From the NCBI GenBank assembly GCA_010909165.1, contig MU008165.1, forward strand, positions 372,001 to 436,000: DNA of 64,000 nucleotides, given 5' to 3'. Positions 11,849-23,619 of this stretch are shown here, in pieces. Position 1 is the stretch's first letter. The number at the start of each line of letters is the position of its first letter. Source of the stretch: Anthoceros angustus (lineage: Eukaryota > Streptophyta > Anthocerotopsida > Anthocerotales > Anthocerotaceae). The position numbers and the translations under genes were made by a program. The notes beneath the pieces were generated by a model. The model ran no database searches, was not told where the DNA came from, and saw nothing but the letters and a program-made list of their open reading frames with translations.

Positions 11849-12559
11849 TCCGTTCGGAGAAACTTTGCATGCTGCTATCTGGGTATAGCTTGTGCGGAAT
11901 CTTGGAGGTGGGTAGCAGAGCTCTCTAGGAGTAGTAATAGACATACTATTTGCTGGGATGCTGGGATTCTGTTATGATAGAATAGGAAATAGTGTTACTA
12001 AAAATTGAAGAATCTACAAGCCATGGAAACATGACATAACAAGCTAGGAAGCTGCTCCGTGGCAATAATCTACATGTAGCCTTCTATCCATGACAGGGAG
12101 GCAAGGTAACTGTCTGTTTGTGTTTATTACAACCTTCACAAGAGGTTCTTCAACAGAAAGTTACCACAGCTGACGGAAAAGTGAGCAGTTTCCGACAGCC
12201 TGGATTCACTGGAGCACCTTCACTTCTTTGTAGACTACATACAGCAAGGATACTACAAGGTGGGCGAACAACTTGCTTCCAGCTTTGCATTTGCACGACA
12301 CTGAAACTAGTACACTGACCCAACTGTCTGCCTTTTAAGTTCTCTGGTGGTCCGCCTCGTTCTTAAGACCGGCCCATTCTGGACAGGAAGTACTGCACAG
12401 GAATTGTGCACGCCTTCACAAGGCAATACATAAATTCAGCACCTGCTACTGGAAGATGTGACAGGTTCGCTGTACGGGCCCAAAACGCAACTCTGCTCCT
12501 GCACGACTTCGTCATGCCGCTGCTCAGAAAAGTTGGTCGTAGGTAGCAACCTTGATGTG
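11849..12559. other. 3' flanks between convergent genes
   Basis: The PPR gene (plus) and the esterase gene (minus) converge here. No open frame with recognisable content; presumably both 3' UTRs. Confidence 0.45.
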
Positions 12560-14348
12560 TTATGCGGCAGACGTGACTGTCGCCTTTTGCTTCTCCTCCC
12601 CAAACCCGGGTTCAGCTGTGTCTTGCAACCCCCTCAAATCGGACTGCCTGATGGGGCTGCCAGTAACACTCCCTACGGGGCTCCGTTCGTCCAACCACTG
12701 GATGATGTCCCCGAACACGAGCTCGATGTTGTCATCCGGCTCTCCTGTGGTAAGCCCATGCCACATTCCGGGATACTTCTTCATAGACTTATCGCAGCTC
12801 TTGGATTTCTCGTAGAGCTCCTGGCTGACTTCAGGATCTGTCACCACATCGGCCTCCCCGTGCAACACCAGGAAGGGGAAAGTCACCTGCGCAGAAGAAG
12901 CAATATGATGCGCCTAAACACAGATGTAGGTACAAACACACACAAGCAGGGAGGCGTGCGCGTGATGGGAAGAACAGAACAGAGACTGTACATGCAGAGA
13001 GACAGGGACACGCACCTCATCAAGTCGTCCGGCCAGATCCATGCTCGCCTGGTACATTTCCAAGGCACTTTTGAGGCGGGGCCTACCCTGGTACGCTAGA
13101 GGATTTGCCCTTATCTGCGTCATTCATGTGAGTGTCCTTAACCGCATCCACACTCCATGAAAGAGATGTCAAGAAATATCAGCAGCAGGAAGGACCCAAT
13201 TCAAACCAAACCGGCTCACCTCCTTCCTCTTCACTGGATCTTTGAAGGCGCTGTCGATAATGTCTTTAGCTGGGACAGCCTTCCATGTGGGAAACATGGG
13301 AGCAAGTTTCACAAGGATATTGACAACCACCTTAGGTGGTTTTAGCTTCTCGGAAATCTGTACAAACAAATGCCCTGTTCAGAATGATGAGGTACCGACA
13401 GTGTTACCGTGAGTAAATGCAGCAAAGACACCAGGTTGCAGAAACGCACCTTGCACATGGGGGCGAGAAGAACCGCTCCATTCCACTCGGTTGGCTCCTT
13501 CCTGTGGATGAGCAGAGATACGGCACCACCCATAGATTCGCCGAACAGAAACCTCGCCTTGGTCCTGTACTCTTCCTTTTCTGCACAAACAAACACGGAA
13601 AAAGTTCAGATGCAGGGCAATTCAGAGCACTTGAGGCGGAAAGACATATAGACAGCCAGACAGACAGACGGCCAGACAGCCAGACAGACACGCAGACATT
13701 GCACAGACACAGAATGAGAAGTTGACATACCCCGTACGCTCTTGAAGTACGCAACACAGTCGGAAACAACATCATTGAAGCTGCTAATGAGACCTTGCAG
13801 TCCTTTCGAATTGCCATGGCCTTCATAATCGATTCCGAACACGGCGTACCCTGCTTCAGCCAGCCTCTCTCCAGTCCCTGCAATGCACGACGAACGACAT
13901 TGTTGGTAACAGCGTTCGGATGCGCTCATCCTTGAGCTCAGAAAACGCAAGACGCGCTGTCCTAACTGGAGACATGGGTACCAAGCATGCACCTTTCATG
14001 AAGATGCCGCATTCCATAGCGTACCCTGCATGCGACAAGAAAACAGATCGCGCATCGGTCAGCAAACTGTTCCGCCAAGCAAGCCTGTTGTCGGGAAAGA
14101 GAGCAATATGCTGCTGCTCACCATGGCAGAGGAAGACCAACGCCTTAATCTCCTGGTCCACAGGGAGCCACCTGCAGGTGAACTGCTCTACGCCCCGGGA
14201 GTTGACGATGAATTCCTGCTAACCCAGCAGCAGCACCCAACATGAACATGACGCCCCTGTTGCAGCCCGCGAGCTACCAATCTCCACCCACAGAATTTGC
14301 TACGCAACCATGAGCACTTACAGTTTCATACTTGAAGCGCCTGGCCAT
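12560..14348 (-). CDS. Caffeoylshikimate esterase / monoacylglycerol lipase-like alpha/beta hydrolase
   Basis: Eight exons in frame: 14322-14348, 14122-14215, 13993-14025, 13731-13877, 13450-13580, 13220-13357, 13016-13114 and 12560-12886, totalling 331 residues, the usual size of plant CSE/MAGL-like enzymes. The first exon is only nine codons (MARRFKYET) and the third is 33 nt. Family blocks in order are EFIVNSRGVEQFTCRWLP, FLCHG, GYAVFGIDYEGHG, the nucleophile elbow GESMGG (Ser about 116), PFLVLHGEAD (Asp about 236) and YPGMWHG (His about 266), so the Ser-Asp-His triad is complete. Substrates in the family are monoacylglycerols or caffeoyl shikimate (lignin precursors); sequence alone does not separate them. 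The last ~35 residues are a lineage-specific tail. No targeting peptide, so probably cytosolic or membrane-associated. Confidence 0.9.
13640..13705. repeat. GACA-type microsatellite in an intron
   Basis: Degenerate cagacagaca units fill much of the intron between exons 4 and 5 of the esterase gene. Confidence 0.75.
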
Positions 14349-16690
14349 GGCGCGCACGACTAAGACTGAGCCGCAAAGATGACTGTTCACAACCATGAAG
14401 AAGAATGTCAGGCAGATGCAGACGCTCGCTAAGCACTGATTACTTGCAAAGGAAGGAATCCTGATATATCTACCGTCCTCCACAACACTCACATATATAG
14501 CCCACCAAGAGCGCAGCAAAGCCCGAGATCCAAGGACCGATGAACCCAGTAACCAGTGGGGGTCCTTGGGCTTCGGACCCGTCAGGAAAGGAATCTTGCA
14601 ACAAAAACAACCTTCAATCCTTGGGCTTCGGTGCCGCCGCTAGCGAAATCCCTTATCCCAATCCCTGCAATTCTCAGCCCAGTACGCCTGCAGATCCAGA
14701 CCCAGAACCTGCTGCCCACGTCTCCTCCTCGAATCTGCCCACAACACCCAGGGTCTGCTCAAGAGAGAGAGAGGAGTTTCACAGAGGCGATCCAGCAAGA
14801 GGGAGAGCAGCAGCTCCTGAAGGTGGGATAAGCATATAAAAAAAGAAGGCCGCTGCAAGCCACAGACCTACTTCAGGAAAGGGCAGCTGGGTAGAAGAAG
14901 AGAAGCTGCTGGGCAGACGGCACTTGGCGTGCGCCGACGACAGCAGCTCACAGATCGGAGGCTACGCAACATTTATCTATCCACGGCTACCTGCTTTAGC
15001 CCGAAAGCCTCGCTCTTTCTCCTAGTTTCCAGCTCTTCTTTATCCTCCAGGTCAAGCCTCAAGTGTGATGAGGTGCGGCTGACGCGCTTTGCTTCACGCG
15101 AAGAACGCTGTTCTAGACATCATCGCACTGGTCTGTTCCAGCCCTTGCTCAGGCTGCATCCCACTGGGCAGTGAGCACTCGGATGCTCTGGGATACTGTG
15201 TGTTTGTGTACGTCACTACCAACCGGTCCCACAGAACAAGGGACCGCATACACTCTAGTGCGTGCGGGACTGGTACTGTACCACCCAGGCCCGAAGGTGG
15301 AAGGTTCCTGCCATGTCAAACACTACAACTGAAAATCCCAGCCTCCCAGGAGGTATGTACCGTGACTGCAGTGATCAAGAGCAAGATGGACCGACCCCTT
15401 CTCTCCTTCTTCCTTCACAGGATGATTTGCACGGTACAGACTGGGAGTCAAGACTGAGTGGGGAATCTTGAGAGGCAGTCTTGAGTGGTGAAGTCTTGAT
15501 ACATCAGCTGCTGGAGCGTCTCGGTCAGGCAGCACCTGGTTCTTTCAGGCGACACCTGGTGGACAAGTACAGGGCTCCGTTTATTCTGACCGAGACAGAG
15601 ACTTCAGGACGTTGGGACGTGACGTTCATGGCAGCTGCGTCTCAAGATTGCTGGTATCACTCCATAGCAAGTCACATCACGAGGTTTGCGTTACCTGGGT
15701 GGCCGTTTTTCTGCTTGTTTGCTGGCTGCTCTTCTTTCACGCCTTCTGAAGAAACTGGCGTCCTGCTGACGAAGGCTGCTGACGCGGCAACTGCCCAGCT
15801 AAGCAGAGCAGCTTCCTCCTGCTGTTGCAGCCGCCCACCGACTCCGCGTGCGCTTTAACTTAGGGCTGACTAGGAGGCCGCTTATTGCAACTCGTGGATC
15901 CGGTTACTGGCAGGACACCGACCGCGGTGATAAAGAACAATTGCTTTCTCGAAGAAGTGGACTGCTGTTCGTAGAGAGGATGGAGTAGATCTCTTTGTGA
16001 AGTGACTTGGAAGAAGTAGTTCCACATCCGACCTTGAGACAATTTCACGACAAGCAAACGGGCGCTGATGTTAGCAATGCAAGCTCCAGGACAGGAGCCC
16101 ACGACTCCATAGGGTTTTACTTCAAACCCCCGCAGGATAGATACAGACCAATTCTCCATACTTTCAGGATGAAGAAATCATACTCCAGAAACTCAGTTCT
16201 CTTCGAGAACATAGGCAGAAGTTTGTGGTTAAAGATCTCACCTCTGCGGAGCTCTGTCTCCTCCATGTATGCACAATACACTGTTAAGAATGCTCCCTCA
16301 ATCAGCTACCCACTTCCCACGCAAGTATGTCTGAACCTTTCCCGCCACACCAATTAGGTCGGCTCTGAAGAACTTGATGAAGAACCCTGCATCAAGCCGT
16401 CCTCCAAGCTTCAGAACCTCATCTGCTTCCACCTAGGGTTTCCATCAAGCCAGAGGTCCAGCATGCACTACCTCAATCCCGGCGCTGCTCTTAGTGACAT
16501 AACGTCGGCGACATACGCTGAGGGTAGTCTGCTGGACTTGGCTTCCAGCATAGAGTGCATACACGAACATTTCATCTACACACGTCAGTTCCAGCTTGCT
16601 GTGTCCAGTAAACATCTCAACAATAGAAGGAAATCCCCCGGAGCCTTGAGCAGCAGCAACAGCCACCAATTTCGTCCAGAAGAGCCGGCC
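14349..16690. other. Anonymous intergenic DNA upstream of the esterase gene
   Basis: Several frames of 90-125 codons exist (for example 15481-15858 plus, 15860-16159 minus, 16445-16723 minus). I recognise no domain, and frames with similar openness overlap on both strands. Parts at 15.9-16.7 kb on the minus strand have plausible amino-acid composition and could be relics of an old gene, but I cannot name it. Confidence 0.35.
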
Positions 16691-16698
16691 ACAATCAT

Positions 16699-16998
16699 CA
16701 TGGAAGCAGCCATTCCAAGACAAGTGGAAAAAACAGATGGATAATTAACCTCCATGGAATCCAACTGTTTTCAGAGTCTTGACAACAAAATCAAACTCCT
16801 GGCCAAAAATCCTGACTGCTCCAGGGAGGACCACATGTTCCCATCCCGCACCGATTGGCCACTGCCCCAGCAAACGGCCCGTCTGCTGCCTCTGGATGGA
16901 CATGGAAGCAGCCATCTCACGACACGTGGAACAAAAACAGATCAAAAGTCCACCCTCCATGGAATCCAACACTTTCAGAGTCTCGACAACAAAATCAC
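16699..16998. repeat. Imperfect direct duplication, ~200 bp apart
   Basis: A stretch beginning catggaagcagccat and ending with the block catggaatccaac..ttcagagtc..gacaacaaaatca occurs at 16699-16795 and again at 16901-16998, separated by unique sequence. No coding function seen. Confidence 0.6.
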
Positions 16999-17065
16999 AG
17001 GCTGCTGTTCCAAAAGAGAGACTGCTTTGCCTCCATGTGTCCCCCTGCTACAGTGAAGCCCTGTA

Positions 17066-17168
17066 CGGACGCTCCCATTGCCAGGATGGATGAGTCCATC
17101 CCTCCCCTCCACTGGGCGGACGCTCCCATAGCCAAGATGGATGAGTCCATTCCTTCCCTCCACTCGGC
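17066..17168. repeat. Two tandem ~51-bp units
   Basis: ggacgctcccattgccaggat..gagtccatccctcccctccact is followed directly by a second copy with about 90 percent identity. It lies just downstream of the TRN1 3' end. Confidence 0.7.
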
Positions 17169-17363
17169 GGTGTCCACTCTGCTGCTAGCATCTTCCCAAG
17201 ACTCTCGTGCAACAATCTTGCGGCCCACATTCTCTTTCTTTCTTGCGTTATTTACTGCCAAGATGCCTGCATCAAACGTTACGAATGCACACTAAACTCT
17301 CAGCTGTGTAACGATTTACATAACGAATCATAAAATATATATTTGAGGCTGCATAAACTACAC

Positions 17364-20300
17364 CTAGTGTGGCCAGTAGTCTTCGAGGATGTCCTTGTTG
17401 AGGCCTTTTTGGCGGCAGGCAGTGCAGACCCAGGCGACCTCGCGGGGCTCGCCGCGGGTGTAGCGGACGTGGTAGAGCTCGAAGAGGCTGGAGATGAGGT
17501 CCATGCGGGGGCGCAGAAAGTCCTGCAGGCAGAGCCAGGCGTCGCTGAAATCGGCGGGCGTGATGCAGGCGGGCTCGTTGGCGCGGATGTCGTGCAGGAG
17601 AGTGTCCATGGCCATGCTGCTGGAGGCCCCCAGCACGGGGAGCGGGAGGGGCACGGCGGGCAGCCCCGCGCGCAGCATGATGTAGAGGAGCTTTGCTGCG
17701 CCCATGGCGATGGGCCGCAGCCGCCTCCACTTGCCGTCCTCCAAGGTCATCTCGCACCCCTCCTGCTGCGCCACGTAGTGCTTCCCGCTGCGCTCCTCGC
17801 ACATGAAGTGCAGGCGGACGGATTTCCCCACCCGCATCACGGCAGAGAAGCGCTGCAGCATGCCGACATCGCTGTCGGTGAAGAAGGGCAGGCGGGGCAT
17901 CTTCCGCTGGTGGAACTGCGCCGAGAAGCCCATGACATCGTCCATCCTGTCCATGAGGGTGCGAAGCATGTGTTCCTGCAGGGACTGGATTCCCTTCACC
18001 TCGGGCAGGATGGCCTTCATCAACACCTTCTGCTCGTCCATGGCGGCCGCGGCTCGGTCCAGCTGCTTCGTAACCCTCAGGAAGTTCTCCACCATGACCT
18101 CCAGATCCCCGAAGGAGTGGCGTTGCATTCCCGCGTCCATGCTCCTGCGAGAATACTGGCTCCTGCTGCCGCTTTCCACCCGGCGCAACAGCCGGAGCTG
18201 CCGCTCGCTCAGGCTGATGCGGTTTTGCAGCTTGGAATCCGGATTGTTCTGCATGCTGCGGAGCATGACCTCATCGGCCGCCTCCTCGATGTGGAGCCGC
18301 TGCTGCGACAGGATCTGGAGCTTCCGGTCGATGGCCTTCATTAAATCCCTGGCTCCGAGCAGATCCACCGCGCGGTGGCTTCCCTCGGGGAGGCCCGCCT
18401 GCGGCTCCTCTGGGAAGGAGTGCTCGTGCTCCAGGGACGCTGCCAGGGAGAAGATCTCCTCGTGGTCCCTGTACAGGATGTCCTCGTCCATGAGCTGGTG
18501 CATGAGCTCCGCCTTGAGGCTCTCCACCAGCACGGCCTGTTGCTCCCTGTGCGCGCAAAGAGTGAGGTTTTTGACGCACTCGGGGCGCAGAATCCCTTCC
18601 ACCAGCTCCACTCCCGGGCACGCCCTCGGGCAGAATGCGTGCAGCTCCCGCACCACGTGCTCCCGCACGAAGTCCATGGTCTGGATCGGGGACTTGCTGG
18701 ATCGCACCAGCACGTCCACATACTCCCCGACATCGCCTTTGCACTCCACCAGGATCTCGATGCCGTCCACCAGCATGGAGATGAGGTTGCGCTCGTTCTT
18801 GTACTGCTCCGGGAAGATTCCAAGCTTCGAGACGAGCCGATTCCGCAAAATCACCTGAATGAATGAAGAGGAACAACGAGGCAAGCAAGAACGGCTTCGG
18901 CAGCTGAGAATATATGCAAGAACCATAACAGGAGGACACTGAGGATTCATGTCAGTCAGCCTGGACTTGCAGCGGACATCGCAAATTTCTGCCTAATGTC
19001 CATCCAACAGTAGGGGATGCTTCAAGGATTGTGGAAGCGGCAATCGAGAAAGCGTCAAAGAAAACCTATGAGGAAGTGCAAATTATGCAGGAAAGCAGAT
19101 CAGGAAGTGCAAACTATGCTGAAAACCAGATGAGGAACTGCAGGAACTGTTATGCAGGAAATCAGATCAGGAACTGCAATTGATCAAGAAGCAAGAAGCA
19201 AGATCAGTACACGAAGGAACGATGTCAGGAACATGCAGCGGACAGGACAACATTCCACCTATCGAACAGAACGGCATCCATCTTCCAGCATACAGCGCAG
19301 CACAGAGACCAGCGAACATTGAAAGCTTTTGCGGTGCACCTGAAATCTTGGAAAGAAACCGGCTGTGAGGACAGTTCGGTGGGTGTCTGCGCATTGCAGA
19401 CGGCGGCCGATGTAGATGCAGGTAATGTTGTCCTTGTGTGCAAGGGGCCATGTGAGCTGCCTCAACCCCGACGAGGCCTTCTCGTTGTGATCCTCCAGGG
19501 CGCTGGGAACGAAGAAGCGGCTGCTGTCCTGATCAGCGTTTGCGGGATCAGGCTCCTCGTAGCACAGCTCCAGCTTGAGCATTAGGGTTATGAGATCCTG
19601 CGTGGTGAACCCGGAGTACTTGCTGCTTCTCAGGAACTCCTCCAGGACCAGCTCCAGGTCCTGCTTGTAGACGAAGCCGTCGAATCTCTTGTCGACGAGG
19701 CCTTGGAACTGGTCTCCCAGCCTGACGAGGCGGCCGAGGAACACATGCGCCAGCCAGTTGGGATTGGCGACCATGAATTTGAGGTCCGGGATATGGATTA
19801 TGCTGCCGACGTCGTGGAGGTAGGCCACAACCGCTTCCCTGCTCTCCCGCACGTCTTCCGAGACGTCTTCCCCCGGGTGGTGGCCGTGCACCAAGGGCTT
19901 CAGGGCTTCCACCTTGCTGGCGCAGAGGGAGTAGAATTCATCCTCCCTCAGGATGGGGTGCGTGCTGTGCGCGGACGCCCATTCCGCGAGAAGCAGGCTC
20001 ATCTGAGTGCACGCCTCGGGCAGGAGCGGGAGCTCGTGCGAGAGCAGGTCTCGGAAGCAGGCGAAGACATGGTCCATGAGCGGACGGACGCTCTTCCCCG
20101 ATAAGGAATTCACCGCGTGTATGGTCGGCGAGAGATCCAGCACTCCCTGGAACTTCTCCCTCATGGTGTCCACCGTCTCGCTGGCCCAGTCCACTATCCT
20201 CTCCTGCGTCCACCCCGACACCCTGTCCAGATGGCTCAGCACCACGCACACCTGCGGGGGAATGTGGCTGGCGCTCCTGCTGGAGGCAATGACGCGCAGC

Positions 20301-22155
20301 CAGTCCTGCAGCTCCCTCTCCAGATCGGTCTCCGCCTCCATCTTCACCGCCCCGCTCTGGTGGTCGAACAGGCTGAAGACGAACACGAACACGCACGGCT
20401 GGTTAATGTCGGGGAAGAGGTAGTCGTGGAGAGTGTGGACCTCCGCCTGCCCCGGCATGTCCCACACCAGAATCTGCATCTCTGCGTCATCCCTCAGCAG
20501 CTCCACCTCGGATGGATATCCCTTGCTCTTGCTCCGGCTCATCCACGGCGGGAAGCAGGTGGACTGCTTGGTCTGCACCAGGGATTTCCCTCTGAACATC
20601 ACTCTGTGCAGCCAGGAAGACGAGCTCAGGCTGCATCTCACCATGGATTTCCGCAGCGTGGTTTTCCCTGCAACAAACGTACCATGCATGGCATGAATTT
20701 GGACAACATGAACACAATGCAACCGTTACGTCATTCAATGTCTCATCTTACCAAGATGGTGATGATGGTGGAAATGGATTGGGTACCTGCCATGCCCGAG
20801 CCGCACATGAAGAGGCGGCCTGCCTTGGGCGCCACGAACCGCAGCTTCTCCCTGAGCACAGCCAGGTATGCGGCCTGGTTAGCATTCCGCCTGAGAGCCT
20901 CCTTCTCCGCAGCCTCCTTTCCGTCTGTCTTGCAACTGGCTGCATCATCGCCGACGACATCGTCCCTGGAGGCCTCCACATGCAGCATGTCCATCAGGGT
21001 ATGCTCTTGCAGGAGCTCGATGATCCACTTGGCCTTGTTGTTCCACGGGGTGCACTCCAAATTGATGGTCTTGAGCGAGGAGTTCACCTCCAGCAGCTCC
21101 ATGAGCTCGGTGAAGAGCGAGTTATCCAGGCCCTTGCAATTGTGCAGATCGAGGTACTCGAGCGTGGTGTTCCTGTGCAGCGATCTGAAGATGTTCCGCC
21201 ACTCCACCCTCGAGAACCTACTATGCCGCAGCGAGAGAGATCGTAGCGAGCTGTTGGTGCGCAGCATCCTGGCTGCCGTCGCACCCAAACCCTTCTCGTC
21301 CGCCAGCACCAGATCCAAGGTGGTGATGGAGGTGTTGTGCATCATGTCGAAGTGGGACGAGAGAATAGCATTATTATTATTCTCATCCCCGGCCCCCCCC
21401 GGGTTCGCCAGCGCCCGGAGGAGCGTGGTGAGCGTTCCGGGAGCCATGCCATTACAAGAGGCCGATCCTTCGTCTCCAACGAAGAGCTCCTTGAGGGAAG
21501 TGTTGTTCACCAATCCCCTTGCCAGCTGCTGCGCGCCGGCCCGCCCCATCCCGATGTCGTACATCATGAGCGTGCGGAGGCCGGTGAACTGCGCGCTCAG
21601 CACCTGCGCGATGCTCTTGGCCCCGCCGTCTCCGAGCTTCCGGTTTCCCGACACATCGAGGTAGTGGAGGCTGGAGTGCTCGTTGGAGAGCATGGCGTCG
21701 GCGATGTGCGCCAGGCCGGGCGCGGTTAACCCTACCCCGTTCAGCAGCAAAACCTGCAGGCTGCAGCTGGAGAGCAGGACGCGCGCGAGATGGCGGCAGG
21801 CGGCCTCGGATCCGAAGCCCGGGTTGTAGCTCAGCCGCAGGTCCACCAGGACGGGGTTGGAGCGCAGGCCTTTGCAGAGCGTCTCCACCTCCGCCTCCCG
21901 CGTGATGTCGCACAGAGACAGGTCGAGCGACATTAGGGTTGAGCAGGCCCCGACCAGCTCCAGCACGCGCAGGCGGAGGTGCAGCCAGGCCGGGCCCTTG
22001 CCGTGCCCCGGGTGGTTGAAGGCGTCCCCGTACTGCTCCTCCGTGAGGTCGGGCAGGATGCGCATCGGCACCGCCGGGGACGCCATCGCCAGCTCCTGCA
22101 TCACCTGCCGCAGCGCCGGCGGGGCGTCGTCTTCCTCCCATCCGCGCTCGGCCAT
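17364..22155 (-). CDS. TRN1: TORNADO1-like LRR-Roc-COR (ROCO) protein
   Basis: Three exons (20787-22155, 19340-20667, 17364-18854) join in frame to 1395 residues, matching the ~1380 of Arabidopsis TRN1. Exon 1 is the ribonuclease-inhibitor-type LRR region (repeated SLDLSLC, YLDVSGN, EYLDLHNC patterns) and ends inside the P-loop. Exon 2 completes Walker A (GSGMAGKTT, about residues 452-460) and carries a G3-like WDMPGQ and a G4-like SHLD, so this is a Ras-of-complex GTPase domain, followed by the start of the COR region. Exon 3 is the long COR/C-terminal part, ending WVCTACRQKGLNKDILEDYW. TRN1 acts in leaf patterning and auxin-related growth in Arabidopsis. No kinase domain follows, as expected for plant ROCO. 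The gene is much more GC-rich than its surroundings, which leaves long meaningless frames on the opposite strand. Confidence 0.93.
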
Positions 22156-22235
22156 TCTCCACCTCCGGCTCGCTCCCCGCCCTTGTCACATGGCAGCAGC
22201 GACAGCGAGAGCGACAGCGAGAGAAGCAGCGGCAC

Positions 22236-22262
22236 AAGCAGCAGCAGCAGCAGCAGCAGCTC
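22236..22262. repeat. CAG/CTG trinucleotide run
   Basis: About seven gca/cag repeats with flanking gct/cga units lie ~90 bp upstream of the TRN1 ATG, in what is probably its 5' leader (CTG on the sense strand). Confidence 0.8.
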
Positions 22263-22982
22263 GAGGTTGAGCTCGAGCTCGAGCGGCGGCCATGGCGCGC
22301 GCCGGTTTCATATTTGGACGCTGTGCGCGGGGACCGAGAGGGACTCACACAGATGCTGGCTGGCCTGCCTCCCAGTTCGTGCATCGTGAAGGCCACCTCT
22401 CGCACGACGTTACCGAGCACTATAGCGTCAAACGTTCAGGTGGAACACCCCTTCTATTTCTCCTCCTCCTTCCAGGTATGTAGCTCACTGTTCGCATGTT
22501 TTTATGTCGACGACACGCACCTTGTCCAAATACATGTCACATGCCTGTCTCGGGCTTTGTGCATGTGTGAACAGGGCTCGCTTGCGTTTGCTGTGGGTGC
22601 GACTTTCCTGCTTGCAGCTGGAGCGACGTTCCCCATCTTTCTCGTCTCTTCCGGCAGGGGGCCGGGGGACTGTGTCGGATCACTTCCGAGCAGCGTCCCA
22701 TAATTTTATAAGCTCGCATCTTACTCTTCAGAAAAAGACTAGCTCAAAGACTACTTTACTTTACTTTAAGAAATGTTGGTCCCCCGCAAGAATGACACAC
22801 CATGAGCCTTGAGTGCCCGACCTTTACAGACGGGCGACTAACCACAAACACAAAACAAACATCTCCCGTCCATCTCATACAGCATAGGGTGGTTGCTGGA
22901 AGGTGTGGGAGCGTGCTTTGAGACTCACCTGTGGCTGATCTTTTCAGCCGCAGCTTCTCCAGCAGAAACCTCAGAGGATCCT
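22263..22982. other. TRN1 upstream region
   Basis: No gene recognised. The GC-rich proximal part (22263-22420) probably contains the TRN1 promoter and leader; the distal part is unremarkable. Confidence 0.35.
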
Positions 22983-23320
22983 CTTAGGCCATTTGGACAC
23001 ACATTTATAAGAACGCCGTGATTAAGCAACTTGAGCTTGGATCGGTACTTAGATGGGGTGCCTAAAGGGAGTGGATATCCTTGATGCCAGTAGCTTAGGC
23101 ACACCATGGTACAAGTTGTTAAGTACCAAGTCCCATGACGGAAATCCATCCTTAGTAGACTTAAATAAAATTCTTCTTCTTCTTCCAACCTGCCCTGTTG
23201 TACAGGAATGAGAACGTCACCAAGCCCCATGACGGAAATCCATCTTTAGTAGACTTAAATAAAATTCTTCTTCTTCTTCCAACCTGCCCTGTTGTACAGG
23301 AATGAGGACGTCACCAAGCC
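22983..23320 (+). mobile_element. 5S rRNA-derived SINE with a duplicated 3' part
   Basis: Monomer 22983-23185 is about 80 percent alike to the copy at 39435-39639 and ends in (ttc)n. Its head aligns with plant 5S rRNA from about position 35 on: agaacgccgtgattaagc corresponds to agaactccgcagttaagc, and ggtacttagatggggtgcc to agtactaggatgggtgacc, which is the 5S internal promoter (box A to box C). The 3' part (23133-23226) is repeated directly at 23227-23320 (94-bp period, near-identical), including an unrelated stretch containing ctgccctgttgtacaggaatg. No protein is encoded; such elements rely on LINE enzymes in trans. Confidence 0.75.
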
Positions 23321-23619
23321 CCAACATGGAGATATGGCGAAGAGGGGCCACCGGGAAAAACTGGCTTGGGAGAGGGGATATACAGAAGCTTCGGAAATAT
23401 AAATCAGAGACAGGTGCGATCCTGGGATCCATGGGTTATGGACCCACCAGGCTTCCCCTGCGTCACAGGATAGGTTATGCGAACAATCGTAGTTAACAAC
23501 CTTGACAGGCCCATCAAAGGTTGATGCGCCTGGCCAACTCCCAGCCACGGCTGTCAACAGACCACGGATTCGAACGTTTCCAAACGGGTTGCTGCAGACC
23601 GCCTACAAAAAATTGACCG

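Noticed and set aside
12458-13099. 213-codon plus-strand frame
   Set aside because: Antisense to the last two exons of the esterase gene.
17343-18858. Two plus-strand frames of 333 and 351 codons opposite the COR exon
   Set aside because: Same reason: shadows of a GC-rich coding exon, with no recognisable family.
20117-21664. Long plus-strand open frame (about 515 codons) opposite TRN1
   Set aside because: It lies antisense to well-supported LRR and Roc exons, has histidine/arginine-rich composition from GC-rich complement codons and shows no domain.
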